Below are positions 24,616 to 33,063 of a DNA stretch of 64,000 bases, piece after piece. The stretch is from assembly GCA_023431345.1 (NCBI GenBank), contig JAEYWK010000096.1, positions 62,001 through 126,000 on the forward strand, read 5' to 3'. Numbering within the stretch: position 1 is the first letter of the stretch; each line of letters begins with the position of its first letter. A program made the translations under genes and the position numbers. The notes under the pieces are model-generated. The model saw only the letters and a list, made by a program, of their open reading frames with translations, was not told where the DNA came from and ran no database searches. The DNA comes from Pseudomonadota bacterium (lineage in GTDB: Bacteria; Myxococcota_A; Polyangia; Polyangiales; Polyangiaceae).

Positions 24616-26499
24616 TTGAAGCTGCTCGTTCCCACCATCTCCGTCATCGTGATGACCGTGGCGGCCTGCTTGGCCGTGCTCGGCTATCGCTTCTCGCGCT
24701 TGCCGGGCTGGCGCGATCAGCGCTGGTTCTGGCTGATCGCCGCCAGCGCCAGCACCTACACGGGCTTCAACGTGATCGTGACGCTCGACGTGCCGGAGTG
24801 GGTCATACAGCTCGGGGCGCACGGAAACTGGGCGTCGCTCGCGCTGCACGTCGTCGCCTGGAACCTGCACAGCGCCGCCCATTTTCACGAGCGCCCGGGC
24901 CGCGGTCAGAAGTTGTGGATCGGCGCCGCCTCAGTCGTCGGGCTGCTCGCGCTCTTCCCGAGCGCGCTCTTTCAACGGCCGATCGTGACGCACTCGTTTT
25001 TGGGCGTGACGTACCACCAGCCGCCCGTCACCTGGCTCGGCTCGGCGGCGGTGCTGCCGCTCTACGCGGCGCTGTTCTCGCCTCTGTGGCGCTTTCTGCG
25101 CGACGCGAAGACCAACCCCGACGCGCGACGCTACAGCGTCGGCCTGATCGTGCTCGCCGCCACCGGCGTGAACGACGCCGCGGCCTCCACCGGCAACTAC
25201 TCGATACCGTACCTGCTCGACATCGGCTTCTTGGTGCTGGTGATGCTGGTGTGGGGGGTGCTCATGGAGCGCTTCACGGGCGCGACCCACCGGCTCGACA
25301 TGCTATCGACTCAGCTCGAAGGCATCGTCACCGAGCGCACGCGTGAGCTAGCCAAGGTGCACGAAGCGCTGGGTCAAGCCGAACGGCTGGCAGCCATCGG
25401 CAGGCTCGCGGCCGGCGTAGCGCACGAGATCAACAACCCGTCCGCCGCCGTCGTCTCCAACCTCACGTATTTGAAGAGCTCCCTCCAAAGCGGCGAGGTG
25501 CCGAGCGACGCGGACGGCGCGCTGGACGACTCACTCACCTCGATGGGCAAGATCGCGCGCATCGTGCGGCAGCTGCTCGACACCGGTCGCGTCGCCGCCT
25601 CCGACACGTCGGTGCGCAGCACGTTCGACATCGCGCTGGCGGTGGAGCACGCTGCGCAGACGGCGCGCTCGGCGCTGGATCGCCCCGCCGAGATCACGCT
25701 CGACGTCCCCGCGATGTTCGGGGTCGGCGATCAGCTGATGGTCGAGCAGGTGCTGGTGAACCTGATCGTGAACGGCGCGCAGGCCGTGCCGGAGTCGCGA
25801 GCGCCCAAGATCCGCGTGCGCGCGGAGTCGCTGACCAGCGGGCTCAAGGTGAGCGTCACCGACAACGGGGAGGGCATGACAGAGGAGGTCGCGCGCCGCG
25901 CCTTCGAGCCATTTTTCAGCACCAAGCCGTTCGGCAAGGGCACGGGGCTCGGGCTCTCGGTGTCACTGGGCTTGGCCAAGGCCGTGGGCGGTGACCTGCG
26001 CGTCGCGAGCACCTCGCCGGCCGGCACCACCATGCAGCTGCTGCTGCGCTCGAGCCTGCGGCAGTCGAGCGTACCGCCGCCGAAGCACGCGCCCGACCAT
26101 CACCCCCGACAGCGCTTGCTGATCGTCGACGACGACCCGATCGTGCGCGAGAGCTTGTCGCGCATGCTGTCGAAGGTCTTCGAGGTCGAGACGGCGACGG
26201 GCGTGAGCGACGCGCGCAAGCGCGTCGGCGGCCGGCACTTCGACGCCATCTTGTGCGACGTGATGATGGACGAAGGCGGCGGAGAGGCCTTCTACGCTTG
26301 GCTGCTGCGCGAGCGCCCGTCACTGGCGGCTCGCGTCATTTTCGTCACTGGCGGCGTCACCGACGACGCTTCCCGGCGCTTCCTCGACAGCCAAGCTCAG
26401 CCGGTGCTCTACAAGCCCGTCGACCTGATCACGGTCGAGCGCGCCGTCGACGAAGTAGCCATCGGCCGCTCCAGCGCTGGCCAAGCCCGCCTCGCGTAG
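24616..26499 (+). CDS. Membrane hybrid histidine kinase (7TM-like sensor, HisKA, HATPase, REC)
   Basis: The TTG start gives an N-terminus that is itself the first membrane helix (KLLVPTISVIVMTVAACLAVLG). About seven hydrophobic segments fill residues 1-220, in the style of histidine-kinase 7TM sensors. A coiled linker is followed by HisKA with His270 (GVAHEINNP), HATPase_c with Asn386, TDNGEGM near 415 and GTGLGLSVS near 443. The receiver starts at 501 (LLIVDDDP) with phospho-acceptor Asp548 and Lys600. It probably senses a membrane or extracellular cue. The ligand and final output are unknown. Confidence 0.9.
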   Translation: MKLLVPTISVIVMTVAACLAVLGYRFSRLPGWRDQRWFWLIAASASTYTGFNVIVTLDVPEWVIQLGAHGNWASLALHVVAWNLHSAAHFHERPGRGQKLWIGAASVVGLLALFPSALFQRPIVTHSFLGVTYHQPPVTWLGSAAVLPLYAALFSPLWRFLRDAKTNPDARRYSVGLIVLAATGVNDAAASTGNYSIPYLLDIGFLVLVMLVWGVLMERFTGATHRLDMLSTQLEGIVTERTRELAKVHEALGQAERLAAIGRLAAGVAHEINNPSAAVVSNLTYLKSSLQSGEVPSDADGALDDSLTSMGKIARIVRQLLDTGRVAASDTSVRSTFDIALAVEHAAQTARSALDRPAEITLDVPAMFGVGDQLMVEQVLVNLIVNGAQAVPESRAPKIRVRAESLTSGLKVSVTDNGEGMTEEVARRAFEPFFSTKPFGKGTGLGLSVSLGLAKAVGGDLRVASTSPAGTTMQLLLRSSLRQSSVPPPKHAPDHHPRQRLLIVDDDPIVRESLSRMLSKVFEVETATGVSDARKRVGGRHFDAILCDVMMDEGGGEAFYAWLLRERPSLAARVIFVTGGVTDDASRRFLDSQAQPVLYKPVDLITVERAVDEVAIGRSSAGQARLA

Positions 26500-26512
26500 C
26501 TATCTTTGACCG

Positions 26513-27181
26513 ATGGCGACGCCGGCTGGACCACGAACGCTGTTGCCGTTCATGGTCGGCGGCGCAGCGCTGTGCTTGGGCGTCGGGCTCGGCTTGTTCG
26601 CGCTCAAGAGCTGCACCTCGCCGCCCAAGCCGCTCATTCCACCCGCTAGCTCCTCGCTGACGGTGGTGCGCCCCACGCCCGACGTACTGCTGGCGGTCCG
26701 AGATCTGGCGCGCCTCGAGTCGGCCTCCTTCCACATGGAGCGGGTGATCGACCTGAGCGACAAGCAGTCCAAGGTTTGGGGGATGATCACGACGGAGGAC
26801 GCGATCTTGCTGGTCGCGGTCGCGGAGATCAGCGCCGGGGTCGATCTGCAGAAGCTCACCGCGGCGGACGTCGTCGTCGATCCCGTGGCGCGCACGGCGC
26901 GCATCAAGTTGCCCGCGCCGGAGGTGCTGCACGCCGCGCTCGACAACGAGAAGACCTACGTCCACTCACGCAACACGGGCACGCTGGCGGAGCGTAAAGA
27001 GAACCTCGAGACGCGCGCGCGCCGCGAAGCGGAGCGCACGTTGATCGAGTCGGCGCGGCAGGCCGGCCTGCTGAACCGCGCCGCCGACAACGCGCGGCGC
27101 ACGGTGGAAGCGCTGGTGCACTCGCTCGGCTACGACGACGTCGAGGTCACGGTGCGTCCGCCCAACGCGCCTAGCGAATGA
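26513..27181 (+). CDS. DUF4230-family membrane-anchored protein
   Basis: This 222-residue protein begins 13 bases after the hybrid kinase gene. It has one N-terminal membrane segment (LPFMVGGAALCLGVGLGLFAL, about 12-32). The globular part contains L(A/E)SASFHMERVIDLSD, ILLVAVAEISAGVDLQKL and DVVVDPVARTARIKLPAPEVLHAALD, which fit the DUF4230 pattern (membrane-anchored, 'vaGvDlskl' and 'itlPaPei'). The C-terminal helix region (RKENLETRARREAERTLIESARQAGLL) is also typical. The function of the family is unknown. Its 3' end overlaps the convergent HAD gene by 11 bases. Confidence 0.75.
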   Translation: MATPAGPRTLLPFMVGGAALCLGVGLGLFALKSCTSPPKPLIPPASSSLTVVRPTPDVLLAVRDLARLESASFHMERVIDLSDKQSKVWGMITTEDAILLVAVAEISAGVDLQKLTAADVVVDPVARTARIKLPAPEVLHAALDNEKTYVHSRNTGTLAERKENLETRARREAERTLIESARQAGLLNRAADNARRTVEALVHSLGYDDVEVTVRPPNAPSE

Positions 27182-27812
27182 GGCAAAAGCCCATGCCCGC
27201 CGCGCGCGCGGCCGCGCCGTCCGCGTCGTCACGGTCGCCTATCACCAGGCAGCGCGCGGGCTCGACGCCGAGACGCGCCGCCGCGCTCGCGTAACCTTCG
27301 GGATCGGGCTTCAGCTTGCTGGGGCCGCCGGGCTCTCCGCTCGAAACGACGAGATCGAAGAGGGCGCTCGCGCCGAGCGCGCCCAGCTTGCGGCTCGCGG
27401 GGTAGTCGCTCACGAGCGCGGTCTTGCCGCCCTGCGCTCGATAGCCAGCGAGCGCTTCGAGCAGGCCCTGGCGCTTGGCACGACCGACCCACTTCAACGG
27501 CCGCTCGAACATCCACTCCCGCACGACCACTTCGACCGCGGCGCGCTCGCTGCCTAGACGCTCCGCCGCGAGCTCGAGCTGGCGCTCGAACGGCGACAGC
27601 GCGAGCGCGGCGTCCGACACCTCGAGCCGCAGGTGCTCGTGAGCGTGGCGGAACGTCCGCAGCGTGCGGATCGACCCCCAACCGAACAGCAAGAGCTCCG
27701 CGGCCATCGCCAGCTTCACGGGCGTCGGCCGGTACAAGGTGCCGTCGAGATCGACCAGCCAGGCGGCGTAGCGAGTCTGCGCGTCGAGAGGCAGCACGGG
27801 GCGGGACCTCAC
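27171..27812 (-). CDS. HAD-family phosphatase-like hydrolase
   Basis: The GTG at 27812 overlaps the cysE-like stop (GTGA), which defines the start. The 213-residue protein has HAD motif I WLVDLDGTLYRP (nucleophile and general-acid Asp), motif II ALVSDYP, motif III Lys in KLKPDPEGY, and motif IV VIGDRDDADGAAA. The cap is a small helical insertion after motif I. It could dephosphorylate a small phosphorylated metabolite. Coupling with serine acetyltransferase hints at a role near serine/cysteine metabolism, for example phosphoserine, but sequence alone does not prove it. Confidence 0.85.
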   Translation of the reverse strand: MRSRPVLPLDAQTRYAAWLVDLDGTLYRPTPVKLAMAAELLLFGWGSIRTLRTFRHAHEHLRLEVSDAALALSPFERQLELAAERLGSERAAVEVVVREWMFERPLKWVGRAKRQGLLEALAGYRAQGGKTALVSDYPASRKLGALGASALFDLVVSSGEPGGPSKLKPDPEGYASAAARLGVEPARCLVIGDRDDADGAAARAAGMGFCLIR

Positions 27813-28699
27813 TCGCGAGCGCGGCCGAAGATCTTCGACCCGGGGGGGACGGAGCTGACGAGCCAGACGTTGCCGCCGACGACCGAGCCCGCGCCCACCA
27901 CCGTATCGCCGCCCAAAATCGTGGCCCCGGCGTAGATGGTGACGTTGTCTTCCAGCGTGGGGTGACGCTGCCGCGTGAAGCCGTCTTGCTCGCACTCGCG
28001 GCGACGGGTGCTGAGCGCGCCCAACGTCACGCCCTGATACAGCTTCACGTGGTTGCCGATGCGGCTCGTTTCGCCGACGACGGTGCCGGTGCCGTGATCC
28101 AGGAAGAACGACTCGCCGATGCTCGCGCCAGGGTGCAGATCGATACCGGTGCGGCTGTGCGCGTACTCGGCGATGATGCGCGGGATCATCGGCACCTGCT
28201 CGCGGTACAGCACGTGCGCCACGCGGTGCGCGGTGAGGGCTTCGATGGCCGGATAGCTGAACACGATCTCTTCGACGCTGCGCGCGGCGGGGTCACCCTC
28301 GAACGCGGCCACCACGTCGGTGTTGAGAATGCGGCGGATCTCGGGGATGGCTCGGAACAAGCGCAGCACCACCTCCTCGGCCCAGCCGGGCGGAAATCCG
28401 CCCGCGCGGCCTACGCTCGTCTCGTAAGTGAGCGCGCGATCGATCTGCTCGACCAGCGCCTCGAACGCCGGGTAGAGGTGCTCGCTCACGGCGAAGCGCA
28501 GATTCTCGCGGCGCAGCGAGCGCAAGCTGTAGAAGCCCAAGTAGATGACGGGCTTGATGTGGTTGTAAGCCTCGACGACGACGCGCTTGTTGGGCAGCGC
28601 CGCGCTCTCGAGGTTGTTGATCTCCTGGGGCCCGTCGTAGCTCTGAACGACCCCGTCGATCGCGAGCTCGAGATCTTGCGTGCGCAACGTGTGGTGCAT
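27809..28699 (-). CDS. cysE: Serine O-acetyltransferase (EpsC-type)
   Basis: The 296-residue protein converts serine and acetyl-CoA to O-acetylserine, the precursor of cysteine. An N-terminal helical domain of about 180 residues is followed by the left-handed beta-helix with the serine acetyltransferase signature GIDLHPGASIGESFFLDHGTGTVVGET (catalytic His in DHG). KLYQGVTLGALST and RHPTLEDNVTIYAGATILGG add hexapeptide turns. The long N-terminal domain is that of the EpsC-like group. The HAD gene overlaps its stop codon. Confidence 0.9.
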   Translation of the reverse strand: MHHTLRTQDLELAIDGVVQSYDGPQEINNLESAALPNKRVVVEAYNHIKPVIYLGFYSLRSLRRENLRFAVSEHLYPAFEALVEQIDRALTYETSVGRAGGFPPGWAEEVVLRLFRAIPEIRRILNTDVVAAFEGDPAARSVEEIVFSYPAIEALTAHRVAHVLYREQVPMIPRIIAEYAHSRTGIDLHPGASIGESFFLDHGTGTVVGETSRIGNHVKLYQGVTLGALSTRRRECEQDGFTRQRHPTLEDNVTIYAGATILGGDTVVGAGSVVGGNVWLVSSVPPGSKIFGRARE

Positions 28700-28756
28700 G
28701 GGCCGACCGCTCCGAGTCTACGCGGCCCGCGGAGCCCCTGCAAAGCAGAGCGAGGC

Positions 28757-30331
28757 TCAGTTGGTGTGCGCGACCACGCCGAGCGTCGTCGTGAACTGCG
28801 TGCCCGTCTTGTCACGGATCGATTTGTCGAAGATTTGGCGCTCCGCCCAATCCAGGCGGCCGTCCAAACGCAGCGTGAGGTAGTCGGCGGGCAGGAAGTC
28901 GAGCGTCAACGTGCCGCCGACCAGGTTCATCGGGATGGCGTAGCCGCTGATGAAGCCCTTCGGATCGTGGAAGAACTCGGCGCGCGCCGCGATGCCGAAC
29001 TCTTCGATCACCGCCACGCGCGCGCCCAGCAAGGCGCCGTAGTAAACCTCTGCTTCGAACTGGTTGGGGTCTTGGGCCGTGCGCTGGTTCTCGATCCCGA
29101 GGTCGGCGTTGACGATGATTTGCAGGCGCTCGATCGGCTTGATGGCGACGGCGAGGTCGATGAGGTGACGCCAGCCGGCGCTGTTGGCCTTGTCGCGATC
29201 GACGAGGCCCTGCTGGTCACCGGCAGCGATGACGTCGGCGGCCGAGCGCGTGGTGGCGACGCAGCCGCTCGCGCTGAAGACGGTTCCGTCGGGGCAGTTG
29301 AGCAGGAAGTTGTCGTCCTGCTCGGGGCCGCCCAAGTAGCCGAGCGACGCCGTGAGCAGCTCGTCACCGTCAGCGTTCGGCAGGTGCAGCGTGCCCTGTG
29401 CACCGAAGCTCTTGCCGACGTTGTTGTCGATGCTGTTGTTCCAGCCGTTGACCGCGAGCACTCGGAAGTCGAACACGTCCGTGAACGCGAAGCTCGCGCG
29501 CAAGCCGGTGTGAAACACGGGCTGCGACGCGTACAGCATGCTGCGCGTGTAGTTCATGTTCAGGTGGCTGTCGGCCACCTCCGCGCCGAAGGGCGTGTCG
29601 AACTTGCCGAGGTCGAGCGTGATGGCGCTGTCGGGGCCACCCGGCTTCCACGACACGAAGCCTTGCTTCACGTTCTCGAGACCCTCCGCGGAGTCGCAGC
29701 GACTCTTGTCGGCGGAGACGCAGCTGTTACCGATTTGGCGAGCGGTGGGCCCGAAGCGCAAGCTGATGGTCGCGCCTACCGGATCCGCGGGGTAGCTCGC
29801 GTTCACGCCGACCCACGACAGCGCGAAGCCGTTGGCGTAGTCGTGCGCGCGCAGGCGATTTTTGCCCGACTGCGGCTTGGGGAAGTTGTAGTTGAAGCCG
29901 AGGTAACCGTCGACGAACGCCGAGAACTCGATGGTGTCGTACCAAGCGTCGCTCGACATGCCGTAGTCTTCGGGCGGAGGCAGGTCAGGCTCCGGATCGG
30001 CGAGCGGCGGCTCGACCGGCGCCGCGACGGACGGCGACAGCGGCGCGGGCGGGGCCGGAGCAGGCGCGGGCGTAGGCGCGGGCGGCGGAGGAGGCGCGTC
30101 TGCCGGAGCCGAAGGGGCCACCGGCGCGGGCGGCGGGGCTACGGGCTCTCCGGGAGCGCGCGGTCCGGGGAGAGGAGCCGGTGCCGGATTTTCCGCGGGC
30201 GGTGCCACGGGAGCGGGATTGGCCGGTGCCGGCGCGGGAGGCGGCGCGCCCTGCGCTCCGGCTTGGCTCGACAGCGAAATCCCCAGCGCAATCACGCTCG
30301 TCACGACAGTACGCCCGCGCATCTGTTTCAT
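28757..30331 (-). CDS. Outer-membrane beta-barrel porin-like protein
   Basis: A signal peptide (VVTSVIALGISLSSQAGAQ) leads to a Pro/Ala-rich spacer of about 105 residues. From about residue 125 alternating strands run to the C-terminus: YDTIEFSAFVDGYLGFNYNFPKP, ANGFALSWVGVNASYP, SAITLDLGKFDTPFGAEVADSHLNMNYTRSMLY. This is the layout of BBP2/OmpL-like putative porins. Two Cys appear in SCVSADKSRCD and two more in LLNCPDGTVFSASGC. It lies 211 bases downstream of the lipoprotein gene; the spacer contains a pentanucleotide repeat (30478-30515). The substrate is unknown. Confidence 0.8.
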   Translation of the reverse strand: MKQMRGRTVVTSVIALGISLSSQAGAQGAPPPAPAPANPAPVAPPAENPAPAPLPGPRAPGEPVAPPPAPVAPSAPADAPPPPPAPTPAPAPAPPAPLSPSVAAPVEPPLADPEPDLPPPEDYGMSSDAWYDTIEFSAFVDGYLGFNYNFPKPQSGKNRLRAHDYANGFALSWVGVNASYPADPVGATISLRFGPTARQIGNSCVSADKSRCDSAEGLENVKQGFVSWKPGGPDSAITLDLGKFDTPFGAEVADSHLNMNYTRSMLYASQPVFHTGLRASFAFTDVFDFRVLAVNGWNNSIDNNVGKSFGAQGTLHLPNADGDELLTASLGYLGGPEQDDNFLLNCPDGTVFSASGCVATTRSAADVIAAGDQQGLVDRDKANSAGWRHLIDLAVAIKPIERLQIIVNADLGIENQRTAQDPNQFEAEVYYGALLGARVAVIEEFGIAARAEFFHDPKGFISGYAIPMNLVGGTLTLDFLPADYLTLRLDGRLDWAERQIFDKSIRDKTGTQFTTTLGVVAHTN

Positions 30332-30477
30332 CTCCGAAAGCGGTGGCTACCACACCCCCAGTCTAAAGAGGTCAGAGAATGGCTGACACACTTGGCACAA
30401 GCGAACACGACCCACGCGCCATAGCGCTTCGGCTAGGCGCGTGTCCTTGAATGGGGACGGCTCACGCCTGCACCCCT

Positions 30478-30515
30478 AGTCGAGTCGAGTCGAGTCGAGT
30501 CGAGTCGAGTCGAGT
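30478..30515. repeat. Pentanucleotide tandem repeat (CGAGT, about 7.6 copies)
   Basis: Seven full perfect CGAGT units (30481-30515) plus a partial unit (30478-30480) sit between the end of the lipoprotein gene (30543) and the start of the porin gene (30331). Perfect short repeats of this length can gain or lose units by slippage. It is 147 bases upstream of the porin start codon, where a change in length could alter promoter spacing. Confidence 0.9.
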
Positions 30516-30521
30516 CGCGTG

Positions 30522-30559
30522 CTTCACCCGTCGGAGCCGCCTTCACCCGTCGGAGCCGC
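30522..30559. repeat. 19-bp tandem duplication across the lipoprotein stop codon
   Basis: The 19-base unit (cttcacccgtcggagccgc) at 30522-30540 is repeated perfectly at 30541-30559. The right copy contains the stop codon and last codons of the lipoprotein gene on the minus strand; the left copy lies just after it. It is adjacent to the pentanucleotide repeat. Confidence 0.85.
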
Positions 30560-30998
30560 CTGCCGAAGCTCCCGCGTCCGACGGTGCGCCGCCGTCCGTT
30601 GGTCCCGCGCCGCCGTCCGTTGGTCCCGCGCCACCTGGGGTGCTCGAGTTGCCACCGCCGTCGCTTGTTCCGGCGACGCCGCCCGCAGCCGCCCCACCGT
30701 TCGAGGGGCCGCCGCTGCTCGTGCCCGCTCCCGAGATATGTCCGCCGGTCGACACCTGACCGCCCGCAGGGCTGCTGCCACCGCCCGTCGATTGGCCACC
30801 GTTCCCGCAGTTCGGCAGCGCCGGCACCGGGTTGATGCAACCCGGGTCGCGAGACGAGCCATCGGTGATGGCGCAGGCAACCAGCCACGCCCCTGCGCAG
30901 CTCCCGAGTAGCACGGCGCGAGGGCCGCGAAACGCGAAGCGAACGAGAGAGCGCGGCAGCATGGCCGATACGGTATGAAAGATTCGTGCCCGAGTCAC
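30543..30998 (-). CDS. Gly/Ser-rich small lipoprotein
   Basis: The GTG at 30998 is chosen because a strong purine-rich site (AGGAGGGGAGG) stands directly upstream. The 151-residue product has a Lys/Arg-containing n-region, a hydrophobic core and lipobox LVAC (Cys about 42). About 25 residues with two Cys (PGCINPVPALPNCGNGG) precede a low-complexity Gly/Ser/Thr/Ala tail that runs to the end. There is no folded domain after the linker, which suggests either a spacer-like surface protein or a gene that has lost a C-terminal domain. Repeats within and after the gene fit the latter. Confidence 0.55.
   Translation of the reverse strand: MTRARIFHTVSAMLPRSLVRFAFRGPRAVLLGSCAGAWLVACAITDGSSRDPGCINPVPALPNCGNGGQSTGGGSSPAGGQVSTGGHISGAGTSSGGPSNGGAAAGGVAGTSDGGGNSSTPGGAGPTDGGAGPTDGGAPSDAGASAGGSDG
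30588..30629. repeat. 21-bp in-frame tandem repeat inside lipoprotein gene
   Basis: A 21-base unit occurs twice in a row (30588-30608 and 30609-30629) and encodes the repeated GAGPTDG peptide on the minus strand. It is a multiple of three, so copy changes keep the frame. Confidence 0.85.
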
Positions 30999-31174
30999 CG
31001 CCTCCCCTCCTCGCTGAGAGCCGCACCACTCGGAGGGGAGATTTCGTGCACCCGACGGCACCCCTCGATCGGCGCTTTTCGCCGGCGAGTCGGCCTTACT
31101 GCCGGCCGTGTAGGCGAAAGTGCGGGACAGTGGGCCGAGGCTGAGCTACTATTTCCAGCCCCATAGGAAAGACT

Positions 31175-32986
31175 ATGACCCGTTTTACCTCTTCGCTCGG
31201 CATTCTAGTCGGTTTGGTCGCTTCTACCCTGGTTGGCGTGAGCGCTTGCTCGTCCACCACACCTGACGCCGACGGGCCGACGCCCTGTCCGGCGGGCCAG
31301 CAGAAGTGCAATGGCGTCTGCACCAACGTCCAGTCAGATCCGCAGAACTGCGGGGCATGTGGAACCGTTTGCAGCAGCGGTCTGTTCTGCTCGCTGTCAG
31401 CGTGCTCCGCGACCTGCGCGGCCGGTCTGACCGCGTGCGGCGCCGCTTGTGAAAACCTCGCCACGAGCCCCACGCACTGCGGAACTTGTAACAACGCATG
31501 CCCCAGCGGGATGTGCAGCGCCAACGCCTGTGTCGCCCCCAGCGGCGGCGGCGCCGGCGGAACCGGCGGCTCCGGTAACACGAGCGGTTCGGGCAACGGC
31601 GGCGGCACGGGCGGCACGGTGAGCACGGGCGGCGGCGGCGCCGGCACGAGCGGCAGCGGCACGGGCGGCGGAACGGGCGACGGCTTGTTCGGCGGCTACC
31701 ACACGAGCGGTGATTGGTCGGGCTTCGCGTTCGCGTTCGCCTCCGGCACCGCGACCGTCGCGCCCATGAATTTCGAGGACTTGGTAGGCGTCGACGGACC
31801 GTACTGCATCAAGGGCACCGTCCCCGGCACCGCCGACTACAGCGCCATCGCGGCGGTGGGCGTTCACGTCAACCAAGCGCAAGCGAAAGACGCAGAGATC
31901 AAGACGCTCGCGCCGCAGGGCGACGGCCTGTCCGTCGACATCACGGTCCGGGGCGGCGAGAAGACCATCCGCGTGCAGCTCGAGGACGCGACGCCGCCGA
32001 CGGATCCGATGGCCGCGATGCATCGCTGGTGCACCAACCTCACCGCGGACGCCTCGGGCAAGATCAAGCAGGTCGTGCCCTGGGAGTCTTTCAACACCGA
32101 GTGCTGGGATGCCGAGTCGGGCGTCGCCTACGCGAAGCAGCCGCTGGCTCGCGCGATCGCTTACGTTCCCGACGGCGGAACTGGCGTCAACGCTCAGTAC
32201 GACTTCTGCCTGAACGACATCGGGCCGGACTCGGTCAAGGGCCGCGGCACGGGCAGCATCGTCGCCAACTGCGGTAACACCGTGACGTGGAGCCCGACAA
32301 CCTTGACCGGCACGCAAGACGCGCAGACGAGCGGCAACGCTTACCGCGCGCAGGCGAACTTCTGGAACCCGGTCAACGGTAACCTCTCGATGTCGCTGTT
32401 GGGCAGCGCCGGCTTCAAGCTCGACTCACAAACCTGCAAGACCACCACCGCGTCGCCCTGCTCGTTCCCCTCCATCTACATCGGCGTCGACGGCAGCGGC
32501 GATCGCAGCACGGGGGCCCTACCCAAGGTCACGAGCAGCCTCACCAGCATTCCCACGTGCATGGGCTGGTCTTCCGGCGGCACGCCGAAGAGCGACGAGT
32601 ACAACGTCTCGTTCGACGTTTGGTTCAACAGCAACGCCCAGGCGACCGAGGCCGAAGAGTTCTTGATGATCTGGTACCGCGACCCGCCGAGCTTTCAGCC
32701 GGCAGGCATGTTCCCGGTCGCGAACGGCGTCGTCGTAGGCGGCCAGACCTGGACGCTGTGGCACGGCCCCAACCACCAGAACCGCAAGACGACCAGCTTC
32801 GTCGCGCCGAACGGCATCGCGGACGGCATGGCCTACCAATTCGATCTGATGGACTTCATCAACGAGGCGGCGGAGCGCGGCTACATCACCAAGTCCAAGA
32901 ACCTGATCGCCATCATGGGCGGCCTGGAAGTCTGGGGCGGTGGTCAGGGCGCGAGCATCACCAGCTTCAAGACCGAGGTGAAGTAA
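31175..32986 (+). CDS. Multidomain lipoprotein with C-terminal GH12-like glycoside hydrolase domain
   Basis: Upstream is a ribosome site (AGGAAAG). The signal peptide ends in lipobox SAC (Cys25). Residues about 35-120 are a Cys-rich region of repeated CPAGQ.KCNG / NCGACGTVC / HCGTCNNAC units common in myxobacterial surface proteins; a long Gly/Ser/Thr linker follows (122-172). Residues about 175-375 are a beta-rich domain I do not recognise. The C-terminal part (about 385-603) resembles GH12 endoglucanase/xyloglucanase: EYNVSFDVWFN, EEFLMIWY (494-501), TWTLWHGP, and GLEVWGGGQG with acid/base Glu585. The nucleophile position appears shifted (Glu494/495 before F-L-M-I-W). Likely acts on beta-glucans outside the cell. 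Confidence 0.75.
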   Translation: MTRFTSSLGILVGLVASTLVGVSACSSTTPDADGPTPCPAGQQKCNGVCTNVQSDPQNCGACGTVCSSGLFCSLSACSATCAAGLTACGAACENLATSPTHCGTCNNACPSGMCSANACVAPSGGGAGGTGGSGNTSGSGNGGGTGGTVSTGGGGAGTSGSGTGGGTGDGLFGGYHTSGDWSGFAFAFASGTATVAPMNFEDLVGVDGPYCIKGTVPGTADYSAIAAVGVHVNQAQAKDAEIKTLAPQGDGLSVDITVRGGEKTIRVQLEDATPPTDPMAAMHRWCTNLTADASGKIKQVVPWESFNTECWDAESGVAYAKQPLARAIAYVPDGGTGVNAQYDFCLNDIGPDSVKGRGTGSIVANCGNTVTWSPTTLTGTQDAQTSGNAYRAQANFWNPVNGNLSMSLLGSAGFKLDSQTCKTTTASPCSFPSIYIGVDGSGDRSTGALPKVTSSLTSIPTCMGWSSGGTPKSDEYNVSFDVWFNSNAQATEAEEFLMIWYRDPPSFQPAGMFPVANGVVVGGQTWTLWHGPNHQNRKTTSFVAPNGIADGMAYQFDLMDFINEAAERGYITKSKNLIAIMGGLEVWGGGQGASITSFKTEVK

Positions 32987-33005
32987 GTCCGAGAGGGCTG
33001 CGGCA

Positions 33006-33039
33006 CGTTCGAACGAGCGCTCGATGGCTCGTTCGAACG
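33006..33039. terminator. Bidirectional hairpin between GH12-like and TPM genes
   Basis: A 13-bp perfect stem (33006-33018 with 33027-33039) with an 8-base loop lies between the ends of two convergent genes. The stem itself contains the palindrome GTTCGAAC on each side. A role as shared terminator is likely. Confidence 0.6.
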
Positions 33040-33063
33040 CGCTCAGCCGCGCCGAGAACGTGC

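Noticed and set aside
27962..30424. An 820-residue open frame on the plus strand
   Set aside because: It lies opposite cysE and the porin gene, both with clear family motifs and signal peptide. The translated frame is Arg/Val/Glu-rich low complexity.
30478..30559. CRISPR array from short direct repeats
   Set aside because: The repeats are 5 and 19 bases, directly adjacent with no spacers, and no cas genes are near.
30433..31029. Alternative 198-residue minus-strand frame through the pentanucleotide repeat
   Set aside because: Its product is Arg/Gly/Ser-rich with repeated RLDST, arising from the repeat. The overlapping frame 30543-30998 has a signal peptide, lipobox and a strong ribosome site.
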